Source of the DNA: JAQWUY01 sp049615605
GTDB taxonomy: Bacteria > Pseudomonadota > Alphaproteobacteria > JAQWUY01
NCBI GenBank assembly: GCA_049615605.1
Contig: JBMZFW010000040.1
Span: 1-10,670, forward strand
DNA: 10,670 nucleotides
Reading direction: 5' to 3'
Shown one piece after another: positions 1 through 6,563 of this stretch. The notes beneath the pieces are model-generated. The model saw only the letters and a program-made list of their open reading frames with translations, was not told the DNA's origin and made no database searches. The position numbers and the translations under genes are program-made. Positions within the stretch are counted from its first letter, which is position 1, and every line of letters begins with the position of its first letter.

Positions 1-353
1 GCATCTTCAATTTTATTAAGTTCCAGTGTAAAGAATAAACCGCTTGATGAAACAGACCTAGCCGTATCCATCATATTTTGGAAAAATGTGCCAACTTCTG
101 TATCCAATGAATTAACCGCGTGTAAAAGCGATGCATAAGATATTATTTTTGATAATTTTTCAGATGTTTGTTCGTATGTTTTTATACATTTATACAGTTC
201 ATCACCGCTAAGCGTTGCAATTTTGCCTTTGTATTGTTTTTCAAACTCAGACATTTGCGATTGAATATCAGCAATATCGTTGGTAATAGTTGTATCTTCT
301 TTGCTTTGGTATAAATCAGATAAATCCCACTGTGGTAATGCCGATGAAGTCAT
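1..353 (-). CDS. pepF: Oligoendopeptidase F (M3 family), N-terminal part, runs off the window
   Basis: Translating the minus strand from the ATG at 353 gives 117 residues with no stop before the left edge, so this is the 5' end of a longer gene (M3 oligoendopeptidases are about 600 residues; roughly a fifth is here). The start LPQWDLSDLYQS is the hallmark opening of PepF-type M3 metallopeptidases, and the following charged helical stretch fits the N-terminal oligopeptidase F domain. The zinc-binding HEXXH motif would lie outside the window and cannot be checked. The family cleaves short peptides in the cytoplasm. The start is supported by an AGGA Shine-Dalgarno (360-363 on the plus strand) six bases before the ATG. 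The gene diverges from the PPIase operon across a 129-base gap. I do not see a convincing promoter for it. Confidence 0.85.
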   Translation of the reverse strand, partial: MTSSALPQWDLSDLYQSKEDTTITNDIADIQSQMSEFEKQYKGKIATLSGDELYKCIKTYEQTSEKLSKIISYASLLHAVNSLDTEVGTFFQNMMDTARSVSSSGLFFTLELNKIED

Positions 354-380
354 TTTTAATCCTAAAAAAATATATTTTAA

Positions 381-409
381 TTGCTTAAACGAATATTGAT
401 ATATATAAT
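381..409 (+). promoter_or_regulatory. Probable sigma-70 type promoter for the PPIase-tadA-rluB operon
   Basis: TTGCTT at 381-386 and a perfect TATAAT at 404-409 are separated by 17 bases, which is the ideal spacing. Transcription would begin near 416, leaving a leader of about 67 bases to the ATG at 483 or about 130 bases to the ATG at 546. The surrounding DNA is very AT-rich, so chance matches to the -10 are easy; the good -35 and the spacing are what make this the best candidate. Confidence 0.55.
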
Positions 410-482
410 AATGTAATCGTACTAAAAAGTATACAAACAATATATAAAAAAACATTTGATTTTTCAAATAAATAAAGAAAAA

Positions 483-1523
483 ATGATGAAAAGATTTATA
501 GCAATAATATTTAGTTTATGTTTTATGATAAAAGGAGCAAACGCAATGGAAAAATTAGATTTAGAAAACACATTATTTCTAGACTTAAAAAATGGCAGAG
601 TGGTAATCAAACTTGAACCTGATTACGCACCAATGCACGTAAAAAGAATTAAGGAACTAGTTCGCAGTGGTTTCTATGACGGTATTGTATTCCACCGTGT
701 AATTGCGGGCTTTATGGCACAAACTGGCGACCCAACTGGTACTGGTATGGGCGGAAGCGGAAAAAACATAAAATCTGAATTTAATGTTCTTCCACATACC
801 CGTGGTGCCGTATCAATGGCACGCGCCCAAGATCCAAACAGTGCAGACAGTCAATTCTTTATCGTATTTGACGATGCAACATTCCTTGACCGTCAATATA
901 CTGTATGGGGTTATGTGGTTGAAGGTATGGAATTTATTGATAAAATCAAAAAAGGTTCTGAATCTGAAAATGGTATGGGCATTAAAAATCCAGACAAGAT
1001 TATCAAAATGTCTGTAGCGGCTGATGTAAAAGGTGCTTCTTCTAAAAAGAAAACTAAGAAATCAAAAGCGAAAAAGGCTGTGGCGAAAAAGACTACAACG
1101 AAAAAGGTTGCGAAAAAATCAACTGCTAAGAAAGTAGCAAAGAAACCAACAGCTAAGAAAACAGCGCCTAAAAAGGCAGTTAAGAAATCTGCACCTAAGA
1201 AGACAACGGCGAAAAAGGCTACTGCTAAAAAAGTGGTTGCAAAAAAACCTGTGGCTAAAAAGACTGTTAAAAAAGCACCTGCTAAAAAGGTAGCAGCGAA
1301 AAAAGTTGTTAAGAAAGCAGTGGCGAAAAAGGTTGCAAAGAAAACAACTGCTAAAAAAGCGGTAGCAAAAAAGCCAACGGTTAAAAAGGTTGCAAAGAAA
1401 ACTGCACCTAAGAAAGCAACAAAAAAAGTAGCTAAAAAAACAGCGGTTAAAAAGCCTGTTAAAAAAGCACCTGCTAAAAAAGTTGCGAAAAAAGCAGTTA
1501 AGAAAAAATCTAAAAAATCATAA
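483..1523 (+). CDS. Cyclophilin-type peptidyl-prolyl isomerase with a long histone H1-like lysine tail
   Basis: Catalyses cis-trans isomerisation of peptidyl-proline bonds. From the ATG at 483 it has 346 residues. Residues 1-21 look like a Sec signal peptide: MMKRF, a hydrophobic core, then ANA as a signal peptidase I site. The cyclophilin domain spans about 29-180 and shows FHRV (catalytic-type Arg72), MAQTGDPTGTG (78-88), SMARAQDPNSADSQFFI (111-127, Gln124) and FLDRQYTVWG (134-143). Residues 188-346 are about 30 repeats of (X2-3)KK containing only K, A, V, T, P and S, with 73 lysines in 159 residues. Ordinary bacterial cyclophilins stop near the end of the domain, so the tail is an unusual extension; similar tails bind DNA or RNA in H1-like proteins. 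An in-frame ATG at 546, just after the signal-like segment, has a better Shine-Dalgarno and would make a cytoplasmic 325-residue form. The enzyme call is firm; the start and location are open. The TTG at 456 is less likely as a start. Confidence 0.9.
   Translation: MMKRFIAIIFSLCFMIKGANAMEKLDLENTLFLDLKNGRVVIKLEPDYAPMHVKRIKELVRSGFYDGIVFHRVIAGFMAQTGDPTGTGMGGSGKNIKSEFNVLPHTRGAVSMARAQDPNSADSQFFIVFDDATFLDRQYTVWGYVVEGMEFIDKIKKGSESENGMGIKNPDKIIKMSVAADVKGASSKKKTKKSKAKKAVAKKTTTKKVAKKSTAKKVAKKPTAKKTAPKKAVKKSAPKKTTAKKATAKKVVAKKPVAKKTVKKAPAKKVAAKKVVKKAVAKKVAKKTTAKKAVAKKPTVKKVAKKTAPKKATKKVAKKTAVKKPVKKAPAKKVAKKAVKKKSKKS
531..548 (+). promoter_or_regulatory. Strong Shine-Dalgarno for an internal start of the PPIase
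   Basis: AAAGGAG at 531-537 is followed after eight bases by an in-frame ATG at 546-548. It is the best ribosome binding site of the operon, whereas the ATGs at 483 and 486 have only an A-rich AAAGAAA stretch before them. Initiation here would yield MEKLDLENTLFLDL, the usual beginning of cytoplasmic alphaproteobacterial cyclophilins, without the signal-like segment. Chance is possible because the codons for KGA in the signal peptide happen to spell this motif. Confidence 0.6.
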
Positions 1524-1972
1524 TGGATAAAATTAATCATTATATGACACAGGCGATTGAACTTGCAAAAAAAGCAAGTTCTTTGGACGAAGTTCCAATT
1601 GGCTGTGTCATTGTTCATAATGATGAAATTATCGCATCTTCACACAACTTGGTGGAAACTGATAACAACGCAACACAGCACGCGGAAATAATTGCCATAA
1701 ATGAAGCAATGACAAAGTTAAATGACAAAAGATTAACTGATTGTGATATATATGTGACAATGGAACCGTGTGTAATGTGTGCGGGTGCAATTGCCCACGC
1801 TAGGTTTAACAAAGTAATCTTTGGTTGTTATGACCCAAAAGGTGGCGGTGTTGAACACGGGGCAAAGGTATTTGAATTGGAAACAACACATCACAAGCCA
1901 ACGGTTGTTGGTGGTGTATGTGAAGACGAATGTAAGGAATTAGTGCAAAGCTTTTTTGCGGGATTAAGATAA
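1523..1972 (+). CDS. tadA: tRNA-specific adenosine deaminase TadA
   Basis: Deaminates adenosine 34 to inosine in the anticodon of tRNA-Arg(ACG), letting one tRNA read three CGN codons; cytoplasmic and normally essential. The 149-residue length is typical. The cytidine deaminase-fold zinc site is complete: His53 and Glu55 in TQHAEIIAI (Glu55 as proton shuttle), and Cys83 and Cys86 in MEPCVMCAGA. The region at 97-107 (KVIFGCYDPKG) and the GGVEHGA segment that follows are the usual TadA signature. The start ATG shares its A with the last base of the PPIase stop codon (TAATG), so translation is probably coupled to that gene; there is no other start nearby. The same one-base overlap links it to rluB downstream. 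A tadA-rluB neighbourhood is common in alphaproteobacteria. Confidence 0.96.
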   Translation: MDKINHYMTQAIELAKKASSLDEVPIGCVIVHNDEIIASSHNLVETDNNATQHAEIIAINEAMTKLNDKRLTDCDIYVTMEPCVMCAGAIAHARFNKVIFGCYDPKGGGVEHGAKVFELETTHHKPTVVGGVCEDECKELVQSFFAGLR

Positions 1973-2853
1973 TGAGCGATATTAAAGAAGTTGATACAAA
2001 TAATGATATGCGATTGGCAAAACGAATTGCCCGTTCGGGTGTATGTTCACGCCGTGATGCAGAAGTCTTAATTACAGAAGGCAAAGTAAAGGTAAATGGC
2101 AAAGTTGTTGATAATCCAGCAACAAATGTTTCAATCAAAGACAAAATAATTGTTGAAGATAACCCACTTCCAGATATGGAAGCTTTAAGATTATGGTTAT
2201 ACCATAAACCAGTGGGATACATCACAACAAGCCGTGATGAATTGGGACGTAAAACAATCTATGACAATATGCCAGATGGTATGCCAAGGGTAATTACCGT
2301 TGGTCGCCTTGATTTAAATTCAGAAGGCTTATTATTGTTAACAAATGATGGGGATTTTGCCCGTTCATTGGAATTGCCAAACAATGGTTGGAAACGCACA
2401 TACAAAGTACGCGTTCACGGTCGTATCAGCAAAAATAAATTAGCATCGCTAGAAAAAGGTATTACCATTGATGGTATTAAATATGGCAGTATCGCTGCGG
2501 AAATAATCGGCGAACAAACGGCAAGTAATGTTTGGGTGCAAATTACCCTTAACGAAGGTAAAAACCGTGAAATTAGACGCGTTATGGAACACCTTGGTTA
2601 TAAGGTAAGCCGTTTAATGCGTGTGTCGTATGGTCCATTTAATTTATCAACCCTTAAAAAAGGTGAAGTCCGTGAAGTAACATCTGGGCAAATCCGTCAA
2701 AAAGTAATGGGGGAAAAACCAAAGAAATCTTGGGCAAAAGCCAAGCCAAAAAAGAACCGCCCGAACAGTAAAAAACCTTATACACAAAAACCTAAGGCAA
2801 AAAAATCTTCGGCTAAAAAATCAACACCTGTAAAATCAAGGGTTAAAAAATAA
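1972..2853 (+). CDS. rluB: Ribosomal large subunit pseudouridine synthase, RsuA/RluB family
   Basis: Converts a specific uridine of 23S rRNA (U2605 by E. coli RluB numbering) to pseudouridine during ribosome assembly. The 293-residue protein has an N-terminal S4 RNA-binding domain (about 14-60, with RIARSGVCSRRDAE and KVKVNGKVV) and then the catalytic domain with GRLDLNSEGLLLLTNDGDFA (111-130). Asp114 is the expected nucleophile. GKNREIRRVMEHLGY (196-210) is the second family signature. From about residue 249 a 45-residue Lys/Pro/Ser-rich basic tail follows, a feature of RluB-type members rather than RsuA. RluB is preferred over RsuA, RluE and RluF because of that tail and the tadA neighbour, but the exact target is not proven by sequence. 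Its ATG overlaps the tadA stop by one base. The gene ends just before the palindromic element at 2871. Confidence 0.9.
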   Translation: MSDIKEVDTNNDMRLAKRIARSGVCSRRDAEVLITEGKVKVNGKVVDNPATNVSIKDKIIVEDNPLPDMEALRLWLYHKPVGYITTSRDELGRKTIYDNMPDGMPRVITVGRLDLNSEGLLLLTNDGDFARSLELPNNGWKRTYKVRVHGRISKNKLASLEKGITIDGIKYGSIAAEIIGEQTASNVWVQITLNEGKNREIRRVMEHLGYKVSRLMRVSYGPFNLSTLKKGEVREVTSGQIRQKVMGEKPKKSWAKAKPKKNRPNSKKPYTQKPKAKKSSAKKSTPVKSRVKK

Positions 2854-2870
2854 ATTTAATTATAAAAATA

Positions 2871-2974
2871 TAAATTGATTTTAATGGTCAAATACCAAGT
2901 ATTTGTGAGCGACTACGACAAGTAGTCATAGAGCGAACAAATGCGAAGTGTAGTTGACCATTAAAATCAATTTA
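2871..2974. repeat. Nested palindromic element between convergent rluB and mutL; possible MITE and two-way terminator
   Basis: The arms at 2871-2891 and 2954-2974 are perfect 21-base inverted repeats (left arm begins TAAATTGATTTTAATGG). Inside are two smaller hairpins: CAAATAC/GTATTTG with a CAA loop (2889-2905, overlapping the arm by three bases) and GACTAC/GTAGTC with a GACAA loop (2911-2927). An alternative pairing joins ATTTGT (2901-2906) with ACAAAT (2937-2942). GAGCGA occurs twice (2907-2912, 2931-2936). The interior is visibly less AT-rich than the flanks. It fills nearly all of the 118-base gap between two converging genes. On the minus strand the left arm is followed by a T-rich stretch, so it could end mutL transcripts; on the plus strand there is no clear T-run. 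The outermost bases are TA at each end, as left by TA-targeting transposons, but that is only suggestive. Confidence 0.75.
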
Positions 2975-4747
2975 CCTCTCAAATAACTTTTCTATGTCAG
3001 ATAATGACAGTTTTAGATATGTTGGACGACCGTGATTACATTGCCCCGCCGATGGCGTTTTTTCCATCTGTCTTAATAAATCATTCATCTCAGCTGTGTT
3101 TAGGCTTCTTCCCGTGCGGACTGATGAATGGCACGCAATGGTTGCACAAATATAATCAAGTTTCTTTTCAAGGGTTGTTGTGTTGTCCATTTCCAATATT
3201 TCCCCTGCGATATCATTTAATAATGACTTAACATCAACTTCACCCAAAAGTGCCGGTGTTTCACGCACATTTATTGCGTCTTCGTCAAAGCTGTCAAATA
3301 CAAGACCTAGTTGTTTTAAATTATCGTTAAATTCCATAAGTGCGGAAACTTTTTCTTCGCTTAATTCAATTACTTCTGGCAATAGCAATATTTGCGTTGC
3401 AATGTTTTCTTTGTGATATAATTTTAATTTCTCATAAGTAATTCGTTCATGGGCGGCATGAGCATCAACAATTACAATACCATCGGCATTTTGTGAAATG
3501 ATATAGTTTTTATGCAGTTGAGTTTTTGCACTGCCCAGTGGAAATTCATTAAAGTTAATTTCCGTATCATCAACTTCATCAATCTTGCTTAATGGGGCAA
3601 AACTTTTTTCAATGTAATCTATGCTTGATTGAACTTGGCTTTCATTTAAATTACCCGTATTTGCAAAATTCATTTGTGAATTTTCCACATTACTTTGCAC
3701 AGATTTTGCAAGCATATCAACCGCTGAATCCGCAATGGTTGACGAAGTGGCAAATCCATTTTTATCAATTGCCCTTCGGATAGATGAAACAATCATTCCC
3801 CTTACTAGTGGTGCATCCATAAAACGAACTTCTGATTTTGTTGGATGGACATTTACATCGGTAAAGCGTGGGTTTGTATTAATGAATAAAACCACCATTG
3901 GATGGCGACCCGATGGAACAACATCCATAAAGCCCGCACGAATAGCACCAAGAATTTGTTTGTCACGAATTGCACGCCCATTTACAAACATAAATTGGTT
4001 GGCATTTGTATTGGTGTTAAGGGTTGGTATACTGGCAAAACCAAATACCTTTACATCGTCCTTAACGCTTTCAATATACATATTATTTTCAATAAAATCT
4101 TTGCCAAGTACATCGCCAATTCGCAATAACCTTGCATCGTCCCCTGTGTGTGATTTAAGGTGTAATTTTTCTTTACCATCGCTGTTAAAAATAAATTCAA
4201 CACCAGCGTGTGATAAACTTATGCGTTTAACAATATCCAATATTGCCATTGCTTCGGCACGGTCGGTCTTTAAAAATTTTAATCGTGCGGGAACCGCATA
4301 AAATAAGTCTTTTATAACAATTGTTGTTCCAACTTCGCCACTGGTTGGTTTAATTGGCGATACATCGCCACCATCAACATTTATTTCCCACGCATTATCA
4401 TCATCTTGCTTGCGAGTTGTGATATTCATTCGTGATACGGAACCAATACTTGCAAGTGCTTCACCCCTGAAACCCATTGTGGAAATAAAGAATAAATCAT
4501 CGTCTGGTAATTTTGATGTGGCGTGTCTTTGTACGGATAATTCCAAATCATCTTTACCCATACCACAGCCATTATCCGCAACTTGAATAAAGTTTTTACC
4601 GCCATCACGGATTATTACTTCAATCTTTGTTGCACCTGCATCAATGGAATTTTCAATCAGTTCTTTGATTGCCCCGCTTGGGCGGTCAATAACTTCACCC
4701 GCAGCGATACGATTAACAAGACTGCTTGGTAATAAACGAATTGTCAT
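2972..4747 (-). CDS. mutL: DNA mismatch repair protein MutL
   Basis: Couples mismatch recognition by MutS to strand incision and removal. The protein has 591 residues, near the family norm. The N-terminal GHKL ATPase has all motifs: KELIENSIDAG (28-38, Glu29 and Asn33 placed as in E. coli MutL), DNGCGMG (58-64), RHATSKL (74-80), GFRGEAL (92-98) and a transducer with FVNGRAI (254-260) and DVNVHPTKSEVRF (297-309). Residues about 330-400 are a low-conservation linker. The C-terminal dimerisation domain carries an endonuclease-type motif, DAHAAHERITYE (428-439), matching DQHA(X)2E(X)4E except Gln to Ala at the second place, and also ACHSSVR (538-544) and CNHGRPT (570-576). It should therefore be a nicking MutL, unlike E. 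coli MutL. It is the last gene of the ribF operon, 12 bases after pgi; AAGGA overlapping the pgi stop region supports the start. Its stop codon falls within the palindromic element. Confidence 0.97.
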   Translation of the reverse strand: MTIRLLPSSLVNRIAAGEVIDRPSGAIKELIENSIDAGATKIEVIIRDGGKNFIQVADNGCGMGKDDLELSVQRHATSKLPDDDLFFISTMGFRGEALASIGSVSRMNITTRKQDDDNAWEINVDGGDVSPIKPTSGEVGTTIVIKDLFYAVPARLKFLKTDRAEAMAILDIVKRISLSHAGVEFIFNSDGKEKLHLKSHTGDDARLLRIGDVLGKDFIENNMYIESVKDDVKVFGFASIPTLNTNTNANQFMFVNGRAIRDKQILGAIRAGFMDVVPSGRHPMVVLFINTNPRFTDVNVHPTKSEVRFMDAPLVRGMIVSSIRRAIDKNGFATSSTIADSAVDMLAKSVQSNVENSQMNFANTGNLNESQVQSSIDYIEKSFAPLSKIDEVDDTEINFNEFPLGSAKTQLHKNYIISQNADGIVIVDAHAAHERITYEKLKLYHKENIATQILLLPEVIELSEEKVSALMEFNDNLKQLGLVFDSFDEDAINVRETPALLGEVDVKSLLNDIAGEILEMDNTTTLEKKLDYICATIACHSSVRTGRSLNTAEMNDLLRQMEKTPSAGQCNHGRPTYLKLSLSDIEKLFER

Positions 4748-4759
4748 AGTGGGAATTCC

Positions 4760-6061
4760 TTACATATTTTCCAGTAAAGAACGGGTGATTTTTTTACCCT
4801 TTTCAACCGCAGGCTGGTCAAATGGATTTACATCAAGCAGATACGCAGAAAATACAGTTTCAAGAATATAGTGCATCATTAACGCACCCATATTTGCCAC
4901 ATCTGTATCTTGCATTGAAATTAATCTAGTCGGGCAACCGCTTTCATACAAGCTTTGGTATGTTGCCATACACGATGCGTCCGTTAAATCAATTAATGAA
5001 CGCCCCCTTATGTATTCCATATCCATACAATCAAGATATTCATCGGTAATGTTTACCGTTTTTACATCTTGTTCTGTTCTTAACACTGTAAAGAATTTAT
5101 CCTTTGGACCATCAAGCCATAATTGTAATTGACTGTGTTGGTCAACCGGACCAATGGCATAAGTCGGGCTTGAACCTTTACCATTTTTACCAAGGCTTTC
5201 CGCCCATAGCTGACGATACCAACGGGTTAATGAACCAAGACGATCTGAATAAGCCAGTAATACTGAATTATTAATATCTTTATCCATTAATCCAACTTGA
5301 ATTGCTGAACCAATGGCTGGGGCAACATCTTTAATATCACTATTAAGTGCATCATTTAATACATCGTTTGCACCACGGCGAAATTGTTCTGCCGATAAAC
5401 CAACCAACATTGCAGGCAACAAGCCAACAACGGAAAATACACTGTACCTGCCACCAATATTTGTATCGTGATCAATAACATTAATGTTGTGGGTGTTTGC
5501 CAATTTGCGAAGTGGATTATCGCCCGCTTCACAAATAATTGTAATTACATCTTTTAATTTTTCATCGCCGATGGCTTTTCTGAAATTTGGAATAATGCTT
5601 AAAAATTGCATTATGGTTTCAACAGTACCACCAGATTTTGAAATAACGATACATCCCGCATTTTTAAAATTAATGCGTGAGAATACTTTTTCATAAGTAT
5701 ATGGTGCGATATTGGTAATTACATGTAAGTTTGGATACCCCATACCTTTGGTAATTTTAGATATTTGATTTAATGCTTCCGCCCCCAATGAAGAACCACC
5801 CGTACCAAATACAATTACATCATCAAATTCACGATATTTTTCAGCAATTTCTTTTAATTGGGTAATATCATCTGTTTCACCAGTAATATTTAAATATCTA
5901 GCCCCGTCGGCTTTATCTTTTTTAAGTTTTTCTTGCCCTTGCTTTAATTTTCCCATTAAGGTTTCAAAGGCTGAAGTTTCAATACCAGATCCACCAATCG
6001 TATCAGAAAAGCAATTTCCGTATTCTTGGGTGTAATATTGATTAGTATTTTTTAAAGTCAT
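4760..6061 (-). CDS. pgi: Glucose-6-phosphate isomerase
   Basis: Interconverts glucose 6-phosphate and fructose 6-phosphate in glycolysis and gluconeogenesis, in the cytoplasm. At 433 residues it belongs with the short PGIs rather than the roughly 550-residue E. coli type. Both sugar-isomerase halves are present: GTGGSSLGAEAL (86-97) and SKSGGTVET (141-149) bind phosphate. GGRYSVFS (203-210, Arg205), WAESLGKNGKGSSP (286-299, Glu288), GPVDQHSQLQLW (304-315, His309) and NPFDQPAVEKGK (412-423, Lys423) supply the catalytic residues, so the enzyme looks complete despite its length. The start at 6061 lies two bases after the stop of the lipoprotein gene and has no clear Shine-Dalgarno, so translational coupling is likely. 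A pgi-mutL order downstream of a DUF3035 lipoprotein is, from memory, common in alphaproteobacteria. Confidence 0.96.
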   Translation of the reverse strand: MTLKNTNQYYTQEYGNCFSDTIGGSGIETSAFETLMGKLKQGQEKLKKDKADGARYLNITGETDDITQLKEIAEKYREFDDVIVFGTGGSSLGAEALNQISKITKGMGYPNLHVITNIAPYTYEKVFSRINFKNAGCIVISKSGGTVETIMQFLSIIPNFRKAIGDEKLKDVITIICEAGDNPLRKLANTHNINVIDHDTNIGGRYSVFSVVGLLPAMLVGLSAEQFRRGANDVLNDALNSDIKDVAPAIGSAIQVGLMDKDINNSVLLAYSDRLGSLTRWYRQLWAESLGKNGKGSSPTYAIGPVDQHSQLQLWLDGPKDKFFTVLRTEQDVKTVNITDEYLDCMDMEYIRGRSLIDLTDASCMATYQSLYESGCPTRLISMQDTDVANMGALMMHYILETVFSAYLLDVNPFDQPAVEKGKKITRSLLENM

Positions 6062-6063
6062 TA

Positions 6064-6513
6064 TTAGTCACTAAAAAGTTCGTCAACACCAGATTTTGTG
6101 TTACGAACATTAACCATTGGCGTTTCACCTTCGGTTAATGATTTACCTTTTGCAATGTTATTTGAAATTCTTTCAGATTCCTTTTTGATATTTACAACAA
6201 CGGCACTACCTTGTGGGTTTCTTAATTGTTGTTTAATATCGCTATCTGATTTTTTGATTTTAAATGCTTTAAGCACGCTTCCATCTAAAGAAGAATCTTC
6301 ACCAATATCTGTGTTGATACTAGATACAATTTGACGAGAATCCGCATAACCAAGTGAAGATTTGCTGTCGTCTGGATTAACAAGAACAAGTTTTTTTGGA
6401 ATAACAAGTGGTTTGTATTTCACAAGTGATAATTCATCAGGTCTGTTGCGTTCTGCACAACCCGCCAAAATCAAAGCCAATGATGATATTAAAGCAATAT
6501 TTTTTATTTTCAT
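6064..6513 (-). CDS. DUF3035 lipoprotein, candidate BamF subunit of the BAM complex
   Basis: A 149-residue lipoprotein precursor. Residues 1-18 form a lipoprotein signal (MKIKN, hydrophobic stretch) ending in the lipobox LAGC with Cys19 as the lipidated residue. Asn or Asp is not at +2 (Ala20), so outer-membrane sorting is expected. Next to the cysteine, RPDELSLVKYKPLVIP (24-39) matches the conserved N-terminal core of DUF3035 proteins (PDE-x-x-V-x-x-x-PL-x-I/VP). In Caulobacter a member of this alphaproteobacterial family was reported as BamF, an accessory of the beta-barrel assembly machine; that link rests on family knowledge. The remainder is polar and low in aromatics, probably extended. 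It sits directly after lspA, whose product would process it, and two bases before pgi. The Shine-Dalgarno is weak (GGA about 11 bases before the ATG). Confidence 0.75.
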   Translation of the reverse strand: MKIKNIALISSLALILAGCAERNRPDELSLVKYKPLVIPKKLVLVNPDDSKSSLGYADSRQIVSSINTDIGEDSSLDGSVLKAFKIKKSDSDIKQQLRNPQGSAVVVNIKKESERISNNIAKGKSLTEGETPMVNVRNTKSGVDELFSD

Positions 6514-6563
6514 TTTTCACAAATTCCAAAGTGTTTTATTTTTAATTAATATTTAAATGTATA
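6514..6563. other. Short AT-rich gap between lspA and the lipoprotein gene
   Basis: This 50-base spacer is the widest gap within the ribF-to-mutL operon. It contains no hairpin with a T-run and no promoter I would defend; its A and T runs offer only poor -10 look-alikes on the minus strand. It probably just holds the ribosome binding region of the lipoprotein gene. Confidence 0.5.

Noticed and set aside
456..482. TTG at 456 as start of the PPIase
   Set aside because: It adds nine residues before a normal signal-peptide start, has no Shine-Dalgarno, and ATG starts at 483 and 546 are better.
911..1618. 235-codon open frame on the minus strand opposite the PPIase tail
   Set aside because: It is the mirror of the lysine repeat: AAA/AAG codons read backwards give endless Phe and Leu. 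It has no ribosome site and overlaps two firm genes.
2871..2974. tRNA-like cloverleaf or CRISPR repeat
   Set aside because: There is no acceptor CCA, no T-loop consensus and no anticodon arm of proper size, and no regularly spaced direct repeats; an inverted-repeat element explains it better.
3735..4301. 188-codon open frame on the plus strand inside mutL
   Set aside because: It is antisense to conserved MutL motifs and lacks a recognisable domain or ribosome site; treated as a shadow, as are the other opposite-strand frames within pgi, ribF and pyc.
4760..6061. Truncated or decayed pgi because it is about 120 residues shorter than the E. coli protein
   Set aside because: All catalytic and phosphate-binding motifs are present in order, and short PGIs of this size are known in other bacteria.
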